From Archilochus colubris (taxonomy: Eukaryota > Chordata > Aves > Apodiformes > Trochilidae): a DNA stretch of 64,000 nucleotides. A program made the position numbers and the translations under genes. The notes under the pieces were generated by a model that saw only the letters and a list, made by a program, of their open reading frames with translations, made no database searches and was not told where the DNA came from. The stretch lies in assembly GCA_023079485.1 (NCBI GenBank), contig CM041085.1:96731115-96795114 (forward strand), read 5' to 3'. Position 1 is the first letter of the stretch. Each line of letters starts with the position of its first letter. Positions 1 through 11,375 of this stretch are shown piece by piece.

Positions 1-255
1 TATCTGTCATGAGTGACCATGAACTTCTACTAGTTGAACACTTCACTGTCCCTATAGATATGATAATTAAGTCACAACTGTTAGAGCTACTTACCCTTAA
101 TAGAAGAACACTTGAAAGTACTGTATGTTGGTCTGGTACGGGATTAACACTGAGAAGAACCAAATTCAAATAGAAGAAAACAAATATTCTCAAAAAAACA
201 GCTATTAGGAAACCTGAAAATGAGTGAACAAATAAAAGTAGACCAAAACTGATTA
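1..255. other. AT-rich non-coding DNA
   Basis: No coding potential, RNA gene or recognisable repeat is visible here before the first CR1 fragment. The sequence is AT-rich with frequent stops in all frames. Confidence 0.5.
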
Positions 256-504
256 GAGGAGATTTAGATTGGTTGTTGGGAACAAGTTCTTTTCCATGAG
301 TGTAGTGGAAAAATGGAACAGGTTGCCCAAGGAGGTAGCTGAGGCCTCATCCATGGAGTTATTCAGTGTGAGGCTTGACAAGGGTCTGAGCAACCTGATC
401 CAGGTGAGGATGTCCTGGCTTGCTGAAGGGGATTGGACTAGATGACCTTTAGAAGTTCCTTTCAACCCAAATTATTCTGTGAATTCAGGATTTTATGATT
501 CTAT
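256..504 (+). mobile_element. CR1 LINE, 5'-truncated 3' end
   Basis: This is the last ~250 bp of a CR1 non-LTR retrotransposon. On the plus strand it carries the degraded end of ORF2 (the 'tggaacaggttgcccaagga' block near 315), then the 3' UTR signature 'ggattggactagatgacctt' near 430 and a terminal 'tttatgattctat'. Severe 5' truncation is normal for CR1. No open frame survives and the copy looks old. Confidence 0.85.
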
Positions 505-2515
505 TAATTTTGTTTGTTTGTTTACACAAAACATCTGTCATGGTATTTGAAATTGTATAAGCAAATGCATGTATATGTAAATACATGCAAGCAATAGTTT
601 GCAAATATATCAGAAGTTTGCAATATGTAGTAATTTTATGCATTGCTAGTCCAATTAATATGGGAGTTATTAGAATAAACTTTAAAAAATTATAAATATT
701 GCCTCGGATACTCACTTTTTAAGATTTTTATTATGTAATTGTATAATCATGGTGCTATTTTGTGTCACTCTAAAAAGGTTATAAATGTAAATCTATCAAG
801 CAACCTGACTTTATGGGATTTAAAGTTTCATAACTTTAATACCAAACCTATATAAGGTTGAAATAATTTTCCTCCACTGCTTTGAGGAGATCCATGAATT
901 TTGTTTAAATATATTCATGAGACAACACTGAAATTTAAACTGTGATTTCACATCAGTTTTGCTAAGTAGGAAGAAGTAACATTCCAAAAGGAATCTTCAA
1001 GATCCAGAAAATGCTTTTCCCTGTGTTCCAAAGTATAATGTTTCAATTGGCTTCTGTAAAATGCTTTTCACTTTCAACATTTGGTTTGTGTGTGGTTTGG
1101 ATGTTTAGGGTTTTTTTAAATTTTTTTGAGGGAATCCAGTTTTGCCAATGTTAAGGCTTCAAAAATGCAAAGTTCAAAGGAGTTAAAAAAATAGTCATGC
1201 TTGAGAATAACACTAACTGTGCCACTAGTTAAAACTGGGGAGTTCCATTTTCAAATGGCATTATCAAGCAACAACCTATTCTTAAGTAATATTCCATCTA
1301 ATAGCTTGATCTCAGTCCCTGGGAGTTTAACAAAAACAAGCAGTTACATGAGATGGAGATTGCATTCACAGACAACTCAAATCAGTTAATTCACAGACAA
1401 AAGCAATGATGATTTCAAAAGCAGCACAAAAAAATTGGAAATATTAGAACTATTGAAATATCCTGAGGCCCTAGTACCAAAAAGTGTAACTGTAAAATGC
1501 AAGCTTAAAACTCATAAAAAGTCTATATAACTGGCAGGTTGCTGCCACTATCTATCTTCCTTTGTCTATGCCCTTTAACAAAGAACTGTGAAAGACCAAC
1601 ACTATTAAGAAGGAATACTTAATGGGTGACAGTACTTTCATTTATGCAGGATGGAAGCTGAATGTTTCCCACAGATATTTACATGATAAATTATATAAAA
1701 AAATGTTCTCATGGTTTCTTCTTAGAGGACTTGATAAATATCTATGCAGTGCACATAAAAATACCTATACAGATGGAATACTGTGTGGTAAGTGAAGAAT
1801 GAATGCACAATGGATGTATGGGGAATGAAGAATAGTTACAATGTCATGATTTAAAAGACAGAAAGAAGAAAAATTCGAATTGCATCTTTGCTGTAGAAAT
1901 TTTGCAGTCCATTTAGATCCTAACAGGAGTAGTGGGAAGTTAGGAATAAACTGAGGAGAACAGAGGGGAATAAAATATTTAATACAATGACTTGAGAAGT
2001 CTGGAATATGGAAACTGGGCACATACATCTGGTCTTTTATACAAAGAAAGTGAAGAAGTTGTCCACTTACAAATGAGTTGTTACTGCCTTTTAAATAGGA
2101 AAGAAAAGAAATTATGGTAGTGTCAATTGCACAAGGCAGATGCTATGTTTAACAGACAAATAGGAAGATACTATCAAGTCTTTACTTGGAAGGACTCTGC
2201 CTGTCTTTGAGACCTACAGTACAAAAACACTTCTCAGAGAAACTGGCAGGAAAATACCAAATAGATTTCTAGGGAGTCTGAAATAAATGTGACTCCTAAC
2301 TTCTGGATCATTGGCATCCATTACATATTATTAAAACTATAGTATAACTGGCATAAGGAGAAGCAGGCATCCCAGTGAAAGAAAGAGGCCTAGATCATAA
2401 TTTTCTTTTGGTTACAGCAATGAAGTGTCAGTTGCAAAAGTCAATACATTTGAACAAGGTTTGGGGTCTATAGTGGTATAAGAATTAATCTGTTCCCTTT
2501 TGTGGAACTCAAAGG
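505..2515. other. AT-rich non-coding stretch
   Basis: About 2 kb without a gene. Only short chance frames occur on either strand, none with a recognisable domain. I see no clear repeat, although very old decayed repeats could be hidden. Confidence 0.5.
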
Positions 2516-2522
2516 AAGGTAA

Positions 2523-2711
2523 GTGGATCATACAGCCAATTCTTCTCTGCAGAGATATATTCAGACCTGGAATCAAAGCCTGGCCCGCAATCAGTATCTC
2601 ATTGGTGTGCTGATTTTGACCGGATTAATTTTTTCCATGTTAACTTGTATGGGGATATGGAATTTGTGCTGGAAAGTGTTGCTAATACAGAGATCTTTTT
2701 GTTATTGCTGA
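2523..2711 (+). other. Short hydrophobic frame directly upstream of an LTR
   Basis: A 62-codon open frame whose first in-frame codon reads as ATG. Residues ~21-50 form a strongly hydrophobic stretch (it includes 'QYLIGVLILTGLIFSMLTC') ending in tryptophan- and cysteine-containing residues, so it could span a membrane. It sits immediately 5' of the LTR-like repeat at 2.69-3.13 kb and may be a remnant of that element's internal coding part or of its U3. A 'ggtaagt' splice-donor-like site lies at 2518 and 'ttctctgcag' just before the hydrophobic part, but the 30-odd bases between them are too short for an intron. No host gene is recognised. Chance cannot be excluded. Confidence 0.3.
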
Positions 2712-3128
2712 GCAGTGCTCACAGAGAGCCAAGGCCTTTTCTGCTCCTCACACCTCCTGAGTGGACAGGAGGTGCACAAGAAGCTGGGAGGGGACATGTC
2801 TGGGAAAACTGAACAAAGGGATATCCCAGACCATATGATGTTGTGCTCAGCATATAGAGATGCAGGAAGAAGGAAGCGGGGGATGTTTGGAGTGAGGGTG
2901 TTTGTTTTCCCAAGTAACTGTTAGTGTGAGGCAGCCCTGCTTTCTTGGAGATGGCTGAACAGCTGCCTGATGATGGGAAGTAGGGAGCAAACTCCTTATT
3001 TTGCTTTGTCTGCACATGGAGTTTTTGCTTTATCTATTAAACTGTCTTTTTCTCACTTCTGATTCTCCCCATCCAACCAGGGGGAAGTGAGCAAGAAGCT
3101 GTGTGGTGCTTAGTTGCTAAAGCACAAA
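2690..3128 (+). mobile_element. Solo LTR-like repeat, avian ERV family
   Basis: I recognise this from recall as an abundant avian ERV LTR, plus orientation. Landmarks in order: a U3 part with 'gtgcacaagaagctgggagg' near 2771, a TATA-like 'catataga' near 2851, then a transcribed part with 'tgttttcccaagtaactgtt' near 2900 and 'cttggagatggctgaac' near 2943. An ATTAAA polyadenylation signal follows at 3036-3041, then 'gattctccccatccaaccag' and 'gtggtgcttagttgct' near the 3' end. The canonical terminal '...ccacaaca' is replaced by an A-rich run, so the end is eroded. The 5' limit is uncertain. The start of a related LTR in opposite orientation lies at 63.9 kb. Confidence 0.7.
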
Positions 3129-4163
3129 AAAAAAATTTCTTTTGTTGATTCAGTGTCAAATTTTATCATTAATATGCAAAAGAAAAAAACCAAAACACCC
3201 AAGACTTGTCATAGTTTGATTTCTATCCTTATAGTGCCTTATAGAATGACAAATGAGTAAACAATGTTTAATCAAAGTATTTGCATTATGTCAAGATTTC
3301 AGCAGAAAGTACTTCTCCCTTTCCCTAGATTGATTATCAACATTTCCAGGCACATAATTTTTTGAATATTCGTAGAACTGGATTGTGAGGCATCTACAGT
3401 TCTACAGTAATACTTCAAAAGTGTTTTTCAATGATGAATATTATTTCATGAAAATATCTTTTTTTTTTTTTCCCAGAAACGTCTAACACTTCAGAAAAGA
3501 AATAATTCACAGCTTTCCAGAGGAACACTTCACATTTCCTCATAGAAAAATACTTGAGTTCTATGTTGTATGGGAAAGAATTCCAAATTATTTCAGTCAA
3601 TAGGATTCAAACATGAAAAATTAGTGGGTCTGAAACATCCATGCCTACTATTGTAAAGTCCTTGCAGCAATACTACTCAAGCCATTTACCATTTAAAAGA
3701 ATACTATGAATTTAAATTATGGCTCGCCTACAAAGCATCAAAACCAGATAACAGGTGTCTTTCAATTTATAGACACCTTGAACATTTCCTAATAGATTAT
3801 ACATGTGAAAAGGACAATGAAAAAATATACTTGTTTTACCAAATCTCTCCCCTTTTTCAATTCACAACTCAAGATAAACAGACTAAATAAACAGTTAGGT
3901 AAGGTAGAAACAATGCAGAATTTTTCATCCTGGACTTTGGGGGCTGGACTCTTTTCCCCTCAGCACTTTAATAGAAAGCTGGTCTTCTAATACCTGAATA
4001 AGATCTAAGTCTTGACTTTGAATTATCAGGCCTCCAAGAATATTGCTCTCTTCCTGTACAATATCTTCTAAATCTGAATGGAAAAAGTGATATTCAAATC
4101 AATAGGATGAAGGACTGCTAGGAGCCTGTAAAATCAATGTTGGTTTTTGTTCTAAAACTAATT
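3129..4163. other. AT-rich non-coding stretch
   Basis: No gene or clear repeat. A poly-T run is present near 3459. The remaining frames are short and unrecognisable. Confidence 0.45.
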
Positions 4164-4236
4164 TTCCTTCCTTCCTTCCTTCCTTCCTTCCTTCCTTCCT
4201 TCCTTCCTTCCTTCCTTCCTTCCTTCCTTCCTTCCT
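4164..4236 (+). repeat. (TTCC)n microsatellite, about 18 units
   Basis: An almost uninterrupted run of the tetranucleotide TTCC/CCTT, followed by a further CT-rich stretch to about 4272. Its purity suggests it is young and likely length-polymorphic. Confidence 0.97.
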
Positions 4237-4272
4237 CCCGCCCTTTCTCCATCCCTTCTTTCCCTCTTTCCT

Positions 4273-6565
4273 GTGTTTTCAAGATGTCTTGAAATCTTTA
4301 CTCTCTACTTCTAATCTCTCCAGTGATGCCACCTTTGTCCAGGACACAATATATTTGTGGAGCTAATACTGAATTGCTGCAGTGCTCACTCTGATACTTC
4401 TGCAAAATCCATGTGGGTGGAAATCTACTTCTGCCTAAAGCATCACTGACTCCATGGGACGACAAAGCTGTAACACACTAAGCAAAACAGAAGCATTGCC
4501 AATGTGCATTATCTCCTGAGGCTTTCTGAAAAATTAAGCAAAACCTGGTGTCTGAGCTTCGTTTGTAATAAATGAGGCTTATAAGCTTTATTTTCTTGAT
4601 CTGGGTTAATGGAGAACCAAATGCACAGATTCACCCCTGCATTTCCTTGCAAGGCATTTGTAGCCCCAGGCTGTCCTAATTCTATACAAGATTGTAAGAA
4701 ATAGTTGTTTTCAGTACTTTGAAGTTCTGAAAACCAAATAAAGTAACTTGTAGGATGAGTCAGAAACACCCAGATTCTTCAAAAGGTACCATTTCATTGC
4801 ATAGAGCAACATATTTTTATTTTTCTAATTTTTACATCAAATGCAACAATTTCTCTTACAGTGTTTAAAGACTGAAGCAGACTAAGCCCCTTGCAAGCAT
4901 GTACTCTTGCAGTAGCATTACCACAATTAATTTGGAAAGCAACTGCTAGTTGACATATTTATGATCTAGGTCCTTTTAGCCTGCTGTGATTACCAGTTGT
5001 CTTTATAGGACAATATGACTTCTTCTCACCATGTTCTTCTAGAATTTGAGATAAAACTTTACCAAAATAAATAATAGATCTTATGTAATTTTCTTAAAAT
5101 CTGGAAAGATGTATACAGTTCTTTCAAAATTAATACTCAGAAATCATAATAAGGCACACCAGTAAAAAAAATACTAGTTAAAAATATTTAAAAAATAAGA
5201 TTTGATTGACTCACATTTTAGACCACTGGTTGAGTTCCTGCTGTGTAGCACAAAATTTTCTATACAGAGAAACCTGTAATAAAGAACTTTAAATACCAAG
5301 AAAAGAAAGCTTCAATTCAAGTAGAAAAATGGCATAACGGCTTTTCTGGTTATAATTAAAATGAGTTTTGTTCAGCCCACTGCCCAGAGTCCATGTAATT
5401 ATCACCTGAAATAATATTTCAATAGACTAGAACTACATAATAAAACTTCTTTACCCTAATAATTAAGAAGGTTAAATGTGACTTCTGTAGCATGGAAAAA
5501 GTATTGTTTAGATACATCCCTAGTAAGACTGAAATCAAACCAAGGAAAATAATCAGCAATAGAACCATTTATTTTATATATTTTATTTTCTATGTAAAAA
5601 AAAAAATCTATATTCCATAGATATTGTCATAATTGCATGTTAACATTAACAAAAAATTGACAATAGAAGAACAATGATACTAAACAACATTTTTCAACAA
5701 CAAGACTTTTTTTCCTATCTGTACTGTACTTCAGAAGGTATACAAATTAATTTCACATAAAAATGGAAAATGTTGATGCTAGCTATGGCAGATAAACTGA
5801 ATAAACTTGCTTCTTGTCTTATACTTTGAAGGCACACTCTTACATCATCAAATAAGTTCATGTTATTCATCTGTGTCAATCTTATCATTCTTTGATGACT
5901 CCTTTAAAAAATCCTTTGCTTGCATGAGTACCTTCCATTTTGAAGGGGAGCTATGTTCCCCAAAATTAAAAATCCGACCCAATAGCATGGATGCTTTCTC
6001 ATTTCCACATACATGTATTAAACACTGATATTTTTTAGAATATGAGTCAAAAATATCATCCTGGTCCTCAGGGATATTTCATGAAAGAAATCTTAAATTA
6101 GTTTTATGCGGTAATTTTTTTAAATACTGTAACATTTAGTCCATTCAAAATCATATTCTTTATCTTCAGTCCAGTAGCAAGTGAATGTATGTACTCCTAG
6201 AGTTCAAAGCTGCTGATGCCTGATTATTATTGCATGGAGGTACTGAACAAAGTTATGTCTGCTATGTAGTCCTGGATAGTTTTGTGGAGTTCAAGTAGTA
6301 CTCTGATAATTAACTAGTAATTCCATTAAGAAGAAAAAAGGGTTTTCATCTATTTGGAGAAACACAATACATTTACTTTTATATTTTTCAAAGTCTTCTT
6401 TTACCCTTTTCTGTGGGGGAAAAATCTTCTCAATACTATAAACCCAACATCTACATATGTGTGACTGAACTCTAATTGGCGTCAGGAATGCTATGAAATG
6501 ATCTGGAAAGTAAGACCATTAGGGGACTATGAGAAGAGCTTATGCATTCAATATGGAAGAAGAGG
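4273..6565. other. AT-rich non-coding stretch
   Basis: About 2.3 kb without a supportable gene. The longest frames (for example 4509-4769 minus) show no domain, repeat or signal-peptide pattern. No mobile element signature recognised. Confidence 0.45.
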
Positions 6566-6605
6566 AAAAAAAAAAAAAAAAAAAAAAAAAAAGAGAGAGA
6601 GAAAA
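6566..6605 (+). repeat. Poly-A run followed by (GA)n
   Basis: 27 consecutive A residues (6566-6592) run straight into GAGAGAGAGA. The arrangement resembles a decayed retroposon tail, but no retroposon body is recognisable upstream. Confidence 0.9.
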
Positions 6606-8880
6606 TATATACCTACAAGATGAAAAGTGTGATACAGGGATTCTATGACAAGGGTTATATCCAGTAACACAGAGTGATACAACGCTATAGCCAGCTGCAT
6701 TTAGGTTACATATTTTTAGGGCAGTTTGTGTGTGAAGTTCTCTGTATTAATGCACCACACAGTGAAATGAACAAAAGATAATTTAAAAATTTTCATTAGA
6801 TAAGCAAATGAAATCCAGTAAAGACATCTGACAGACCTATTTTTAAATGGACCAAGACAATTCGTTCCTTGGTTCACATGAAGGAGGATAGACAAGGTAC
6901 CTATCTCTCATCTCAAATTGTATTCTCTTATTTCCCATGTAAAACCTGACCTAATTCTTATTTATGGCCAATAACAATAGTGAAATACAAAGTAAAAAAT
7001 TTTTTTAAAAAGATTAAAAGTTCTCTCACTTATTTCGTAAGTTCTGAAATAAAAACTGTAGGTGGTACAAAAAGATGAACACTATAAAATAGATATAGAT
7101 AGAATATACTGAGAATATACTGATAGATATGTACTGATAGATAGAAGATACTGAGGGTGAACATAGCCACAATGCATCTCTTATCCTCATTGTCTTCCAA
7201 ATTCCAGCTTCCTGTCCTCTGCTATCTAGATCCTGGTAGCATGGATATTCAGTTCCTGGTGGTTTTGAAAAGTGTTCTAGAATGAGAGCTTGAAAGACCT
7301 CAAGACTAGTATTTAGTAGTATATATCTCATAAGAAACCAAAGGCTTTTTTCCAAGACCCAGGTTAAAGAACAAAGCTCTGAGTGACGAACTGTAAGAGG
7401 AAACCTAGTCAGCAAAGTTAAGTGAGCAACCTAATCTCAGTCATTAACTGAAGTCTGAGAAGGGATTATTCCTGTAAACCAAATTTCTGAAAAATTAGGA
7501 CTCCTCTATCCACTCCTACATATCCACTTACTGAGGTGTGTGAAAATAAAAAATTCCTTTTGGATTTTAAAAACTTTACACTGCATAGCTGATCTTTTCA
7601 AAAGTGGAAAAGTCAGTGAGTTTCACACTGACACAAGAGCCAGTCTTGCCCCTACCCAAGGAGAGCAGTAACTCCAACCTTGGCTTGCAGATTTCTGTGA
7701 AATTCTAAGATTGATCAAGCAGCAGAACATTAAAAACATAAAACTGACACTGGTGTCATTGAATTGGGGTAAAATTCTGACCAAAATGTTATGTTGTCTA
7801 AGGACCGTTACCTCCACATTGTCACTGCTCATGGCCACAGGATCAATGACCTGGAGAAATGAGGTTGTAAGTGCACCCTTACAAAGCAATCCTAGAAAGT
7901 TAGTAGCCCAGCCAGAGGCTCTGTGTTACTACAGCCACTAAATGAAGTAAATATTTATTACCAATGGCAGTGTACATCCATCTCCCTACCAGTAACAGAA
8001 AAAATTTGATGACTGCTAAAGACGTAGAAGAAATTTACATTCTCACTGAAAGTTTTAGGTGGATTTAGTATTAGGTAATTTAGTATTTGTGGAGGGAAGT
8101 GCTTCCTGAAAAATAGCAGGCATATTTTAGAAATTTCCATTACGTAATAGGGGATAATATACAGGTATTTTTAGTCATTTTAATTAATCTATCTAAACTC
8201 AGGCTCCTAAAAAGTGCAAATAATATGAATCTTCTTGAATACTCAGCATTCAGTACCTTCTATAAAAATAATATCTTTTAAACTACATCAGAACACGTAT
8301 TAGTAAAAATGAAAGCATTTTACAATGTAACAAAACAGGAAACAATGACAGCACAATTTCTTTAAATCAGCAAAAGATTCAAATCACCAACAGCAAAATG
8401 TCATGAAGTGCTCTGAAGAATTACATAAGAATGCAATCACTATGAATGGTAAACTACCATTAAAAAAATGCCTAATCCTTTTTAAAAGGAGTGCACTCTT
8501 TTTGTGCACTTTTAAGAATATTTTGCCTAAGGAAATATGCTTCTTTCATTCTCCAGGGATTTTTTTTATGAGAATAGAATGAAAAGTTAAACGCCTCAAC
8601 TATTTGTTTTCTGTTATTTTTCCCAACACTGCTAGATAGACCTGAGCTGGCTCTGAGTGGAAACAAGAGTTTAAGCTGTTTCTTGTTTATCACCAACATT
8701 ATTTATGAGGCACTCATCTAAACCTCAGATACAGAAAGTGTGTGGGCATGTCTTGCATCTTGTCAAAATGCCACACGCTGTCAACTGCGTGATGTCTCAT
8801 GTTTTGTGAGGGAATGGATCAAATACCTGAAACCAGAACATCCTATCCTGACAGTTCAGCTGAGAAGAATTTCTGTGAAC
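6606..8880. other. AT-rich non-coding stretch with a GATA-like repeat
   Basis: No gene is supported. At 7088-7155 there is a degenerate tandem repeat built from 'atagatat' and 'gaatatactga' motifs, and a 129-codon minus-strand frame (7026-7415) runs through it. That frame gives low-complexity I/Y/F-rich protein and is judged to be chance. Confidence 0.45.
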
Positions 8881-9217
8881 TGATTGCTGCTATCACAGTA
8901 TGTAGCGGGAGGAGCCATTCTTGCTCCTGAAGCTCAACGAGCTGCTGGTCTCTTCCAGGACTCCAGCCACCACACAGCGCTTCCAGGGTAGAAGCCTGGC
9001 AGGAAGAGCCTTTCTTGCTCCAGAGGCTCGACGAGCTGCTGGCCTCTCCATGCCTCGCACCAGAGTGAACTGAGCTTCCCTCTGTGGGTGTGTGTCCCAC
9101 CTTTATTGGTCCCCTGATCTTGCTCATGCCCAATAGGGGCCTGTCCTAATCAGGCACAATTGGACTCACACCCACTCACTGGCAATTCGAGGCACCTGGT
9201 TTATCTTGTTTCTCTAC
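8881..9217 (-). mobile_element. Truncated, diverged relative of the 33.8-kb palindromic element
   Basis: Bases ~9060-9217 align by eye with 33995-34154, the right arm and adjacent interior of the palindromic element. Shared blocks include 'tttattgg', 'ttgctcatgc/ttgcacatgc', 'caatagggg-cctg', 'cacacccact' and the terminal 'ctac'. Identity looks well below that between the two arms of the 33.8-kb copy. The rest (8904-9046) holds a 49-bp unit present twice with a 94-bp period (8904-8952 and 8998-9046), which has no counterpart at 33.8 kb. I see no matching left inverted arm, so the copy is truncated or belongs to a longer relative. Confidence 0.55.
8904..9046 (-). repeat. 49-bp direct duplication, period 94 bp
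   Basis: Two copies of a unit containing 'ttgctcc' and 'gacgagctgctgg / aacgagctgctgg' lie at 8904-8952 and 8998-9046. They differ at roughly one in six positions and are separated by 45 bp of unrelated sequence. The region is GC-richer than its surroundings. It falls inside the mobile-element relative at 8881-9217. Confidence 0.75.
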
Positions 9218-11085
9218 AACAGTATCTGCTTTGAACACATGCCAACACACACAGAGGAAAAGCTGTAGGACTAACCTGCAGGCATAACCTGAGCCATATG
9301 ATGACTTATGACTGCTTCTCCAGGAAATGGCCTGAAGTGAAATACCAATTAAAGAACATTCATCCCAGGGATTATTAGCTAATAAAATGTCCTCAAAGCA
9401 TTCTATACTTTTAGCCTGTAAAATTGATCAGATGTGTAAAGTACTGGCAACACTGAGCATTTGAAAATCAGGAGTAATTCCTTGAAATATCACATCAAGT
9501 TCATTTTAAGCAAAGTGCTCCTTTTTTTTCGCTGCATGATATTTCAGGATATCTTAAGTTCTTCAAGATTCCTTCTGCAGCCACAAGGAAGTGAAAAATA
9601 CGCTGTACATTAATATTTTTGAGAACTGTGTTTATGACATTGTTATATGATTCCAGGAGAAAGTGTCCAATCCCAACCCCTTCACGTTCCTTCCACGTAG
9701 TAAGTTACCACTGAATTATGTTAAATTGGGCTTTCATAAATCTATATTAAAATCACCTTTTCCTAATATCTTTTCCAGTGATTCTTTGTGTGACCTTAAG
9801 CCCTTTCATTTCTGTCTGCAACACTTCTATCTTCTCATTAGTTAAGCAGCATTTTCACATAGATACTGAATCTTACAGTACAGGCAGAATTTTTCCCATC
9901 TCTGCAATAAAGCTGCCTTTCTTTAATATTTTTAAAGCAATTTAAAAATATTAATTTTCATAATCAAGCATAATTGCTGGCCTGCTGCCCTTGCCTTTTA
10001 TCAAAGTACTTACCATGTATTGCACCTTTGCTTTTATTTTTTCAGCGTGGGCAGACTGACAGAAGCTGTTCTTTAAGAAAGATATATACTGATGCCAAAT
10101 AGATTTCCATCTTGACATTACATTTCCTATATTTTTTTCCTTATCAACAGTTATTTTCAGCTTGCCTGCCCTTTTTACTCTAGTCCTGGAACACTTGTTT
10201 CTTTCACTACGTATTATTCAGTATTACATTTGGTTGGGTATATTTTATTTACATGGATAAAACATGAATGTTTTTAATGCTGCTGGCTACTGTTTTTCAG
10301 GTTGCTGAGTTATGACTCTTCACATTCATTCTGAATCTACTTTTTTCCTACTAATAAAGAAAAGGGGGAAAAGGGAATATGTGATGTGGTTTAAAAACAC
10401 TTCCATTCATTAAACTGAATGGGAGGGATTAAGTAACATGGATAAAAACTTGCATTTAGAAACAAGTTCTGACAAAAAATGCACAGCTTTACCAGAGAAA
10501 TATGAGCATTTTTAAAATATTCTGTGATGTTCAAATTGCCCCACAGAGTTGAATTTAAATATTCCCACAGACGAATCTTTGAGTTACAAGGCCTTTGCAA
10601 GTTACCGCACTTAGAAAATGAGTTCCAGTGGCTCTGAAGTCATCAGAGACACTAATTGTGTAGAAACTCTTATCATGTCCATTTTTGCCTTTCACTACAA
10701 AACTTGTGTAACAGACGCATAAGGTTGATGACAATGGTACTTCCTTCCAGCTTTTTATTTTTCATAGTTGATGCTCTAACAGGACAAGTATATTTTTGCA
10801 CAAAATGCATTTTTAGATTTGTTTGAGGATTTTTTTTTAAATTTTCTTTCACATATGTTGTTACTAACCAATTACTGAGCAGAGCTATATAGCCATGGAG
10901 AACCAAAAAGACCTTTCTCATCTAGTTTCACAAATTTCTGCAGAGGCTGGTTTGGGTCTGGTCTTTAATGACCTTAAGAGAATTAGTCTTCAGTTTTGTT
11001 CCATTTTTTACAGCAGTAGAATAAAAAGTTTCTCATTTATCTCAGAGCAGCACATGAGTAATATTCTACACAGAGGTAGATAACA
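9218..11085. other. AT-rich non-coding stretch
   Basis: No gene, RNA gene or clear repeat seen. Frames are short and unrecognised. Confidence 0.45.
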
Positions 11086-11087
11086 AC

Positions 11088-11375
11088 CAGGGTTCCTCAG
11101 GAGTTCATTCTGGGACCTGCCCTATTTTTTGATATCAGTGACAGCAATGGAGGGGGCAATGGGCACTGGAGCCTCTGATCAGCCTGGCAGAGGACACCAG
11201 TCTGGGTCACATGGATGGTGCTACCCAGAGCAGAGCTGTGACCCAAACAGCTCTGGAGGGGCTGGAGGAGTGGGACAATGGGGGATGTATGGATTCAGCA
11301 ATGACAAATGCCAAGTCATTCACCTGAGCAGTAATTGCTGCTGGCAACTGTATTGGCTGGGGCCTGCCTGCATCA
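11088..11375 (+). mobile_element. CR1 LINE internal fragment (ORF2 reverse transcriptase part)
   Basis: Plus-strand fragment from the middle of CR1 ORF2. It begins at the 'cctcaggagttcattctggg' block, the place where CR1 encodes the conserved 'VPQGS.LGP' motif. It continues through the 'aatggagggggcaatgggcact' region to the block that follows the RT active site, ending near 'gtcattcacctgagcagtaa'. Frames are broken. The CR1 3' end is absent, so the copy was cut by later deletion or rearrangement rather than only by 5' truncation. Confidence 0.75.

Noticed and set aside
2518..2552. A small intron between 'ggtaagt' and 'ttctctgcag'
   Set aside because: The distance of about 35 bp is too short for a vertebrate spliceosomal intron.
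7026..7415. 129-codon minus-strand frame
   Set aside because: It runs through a GATA-like low-complexity repeat and gives I/Y/F-rich sequence with no domain. Chance frame.
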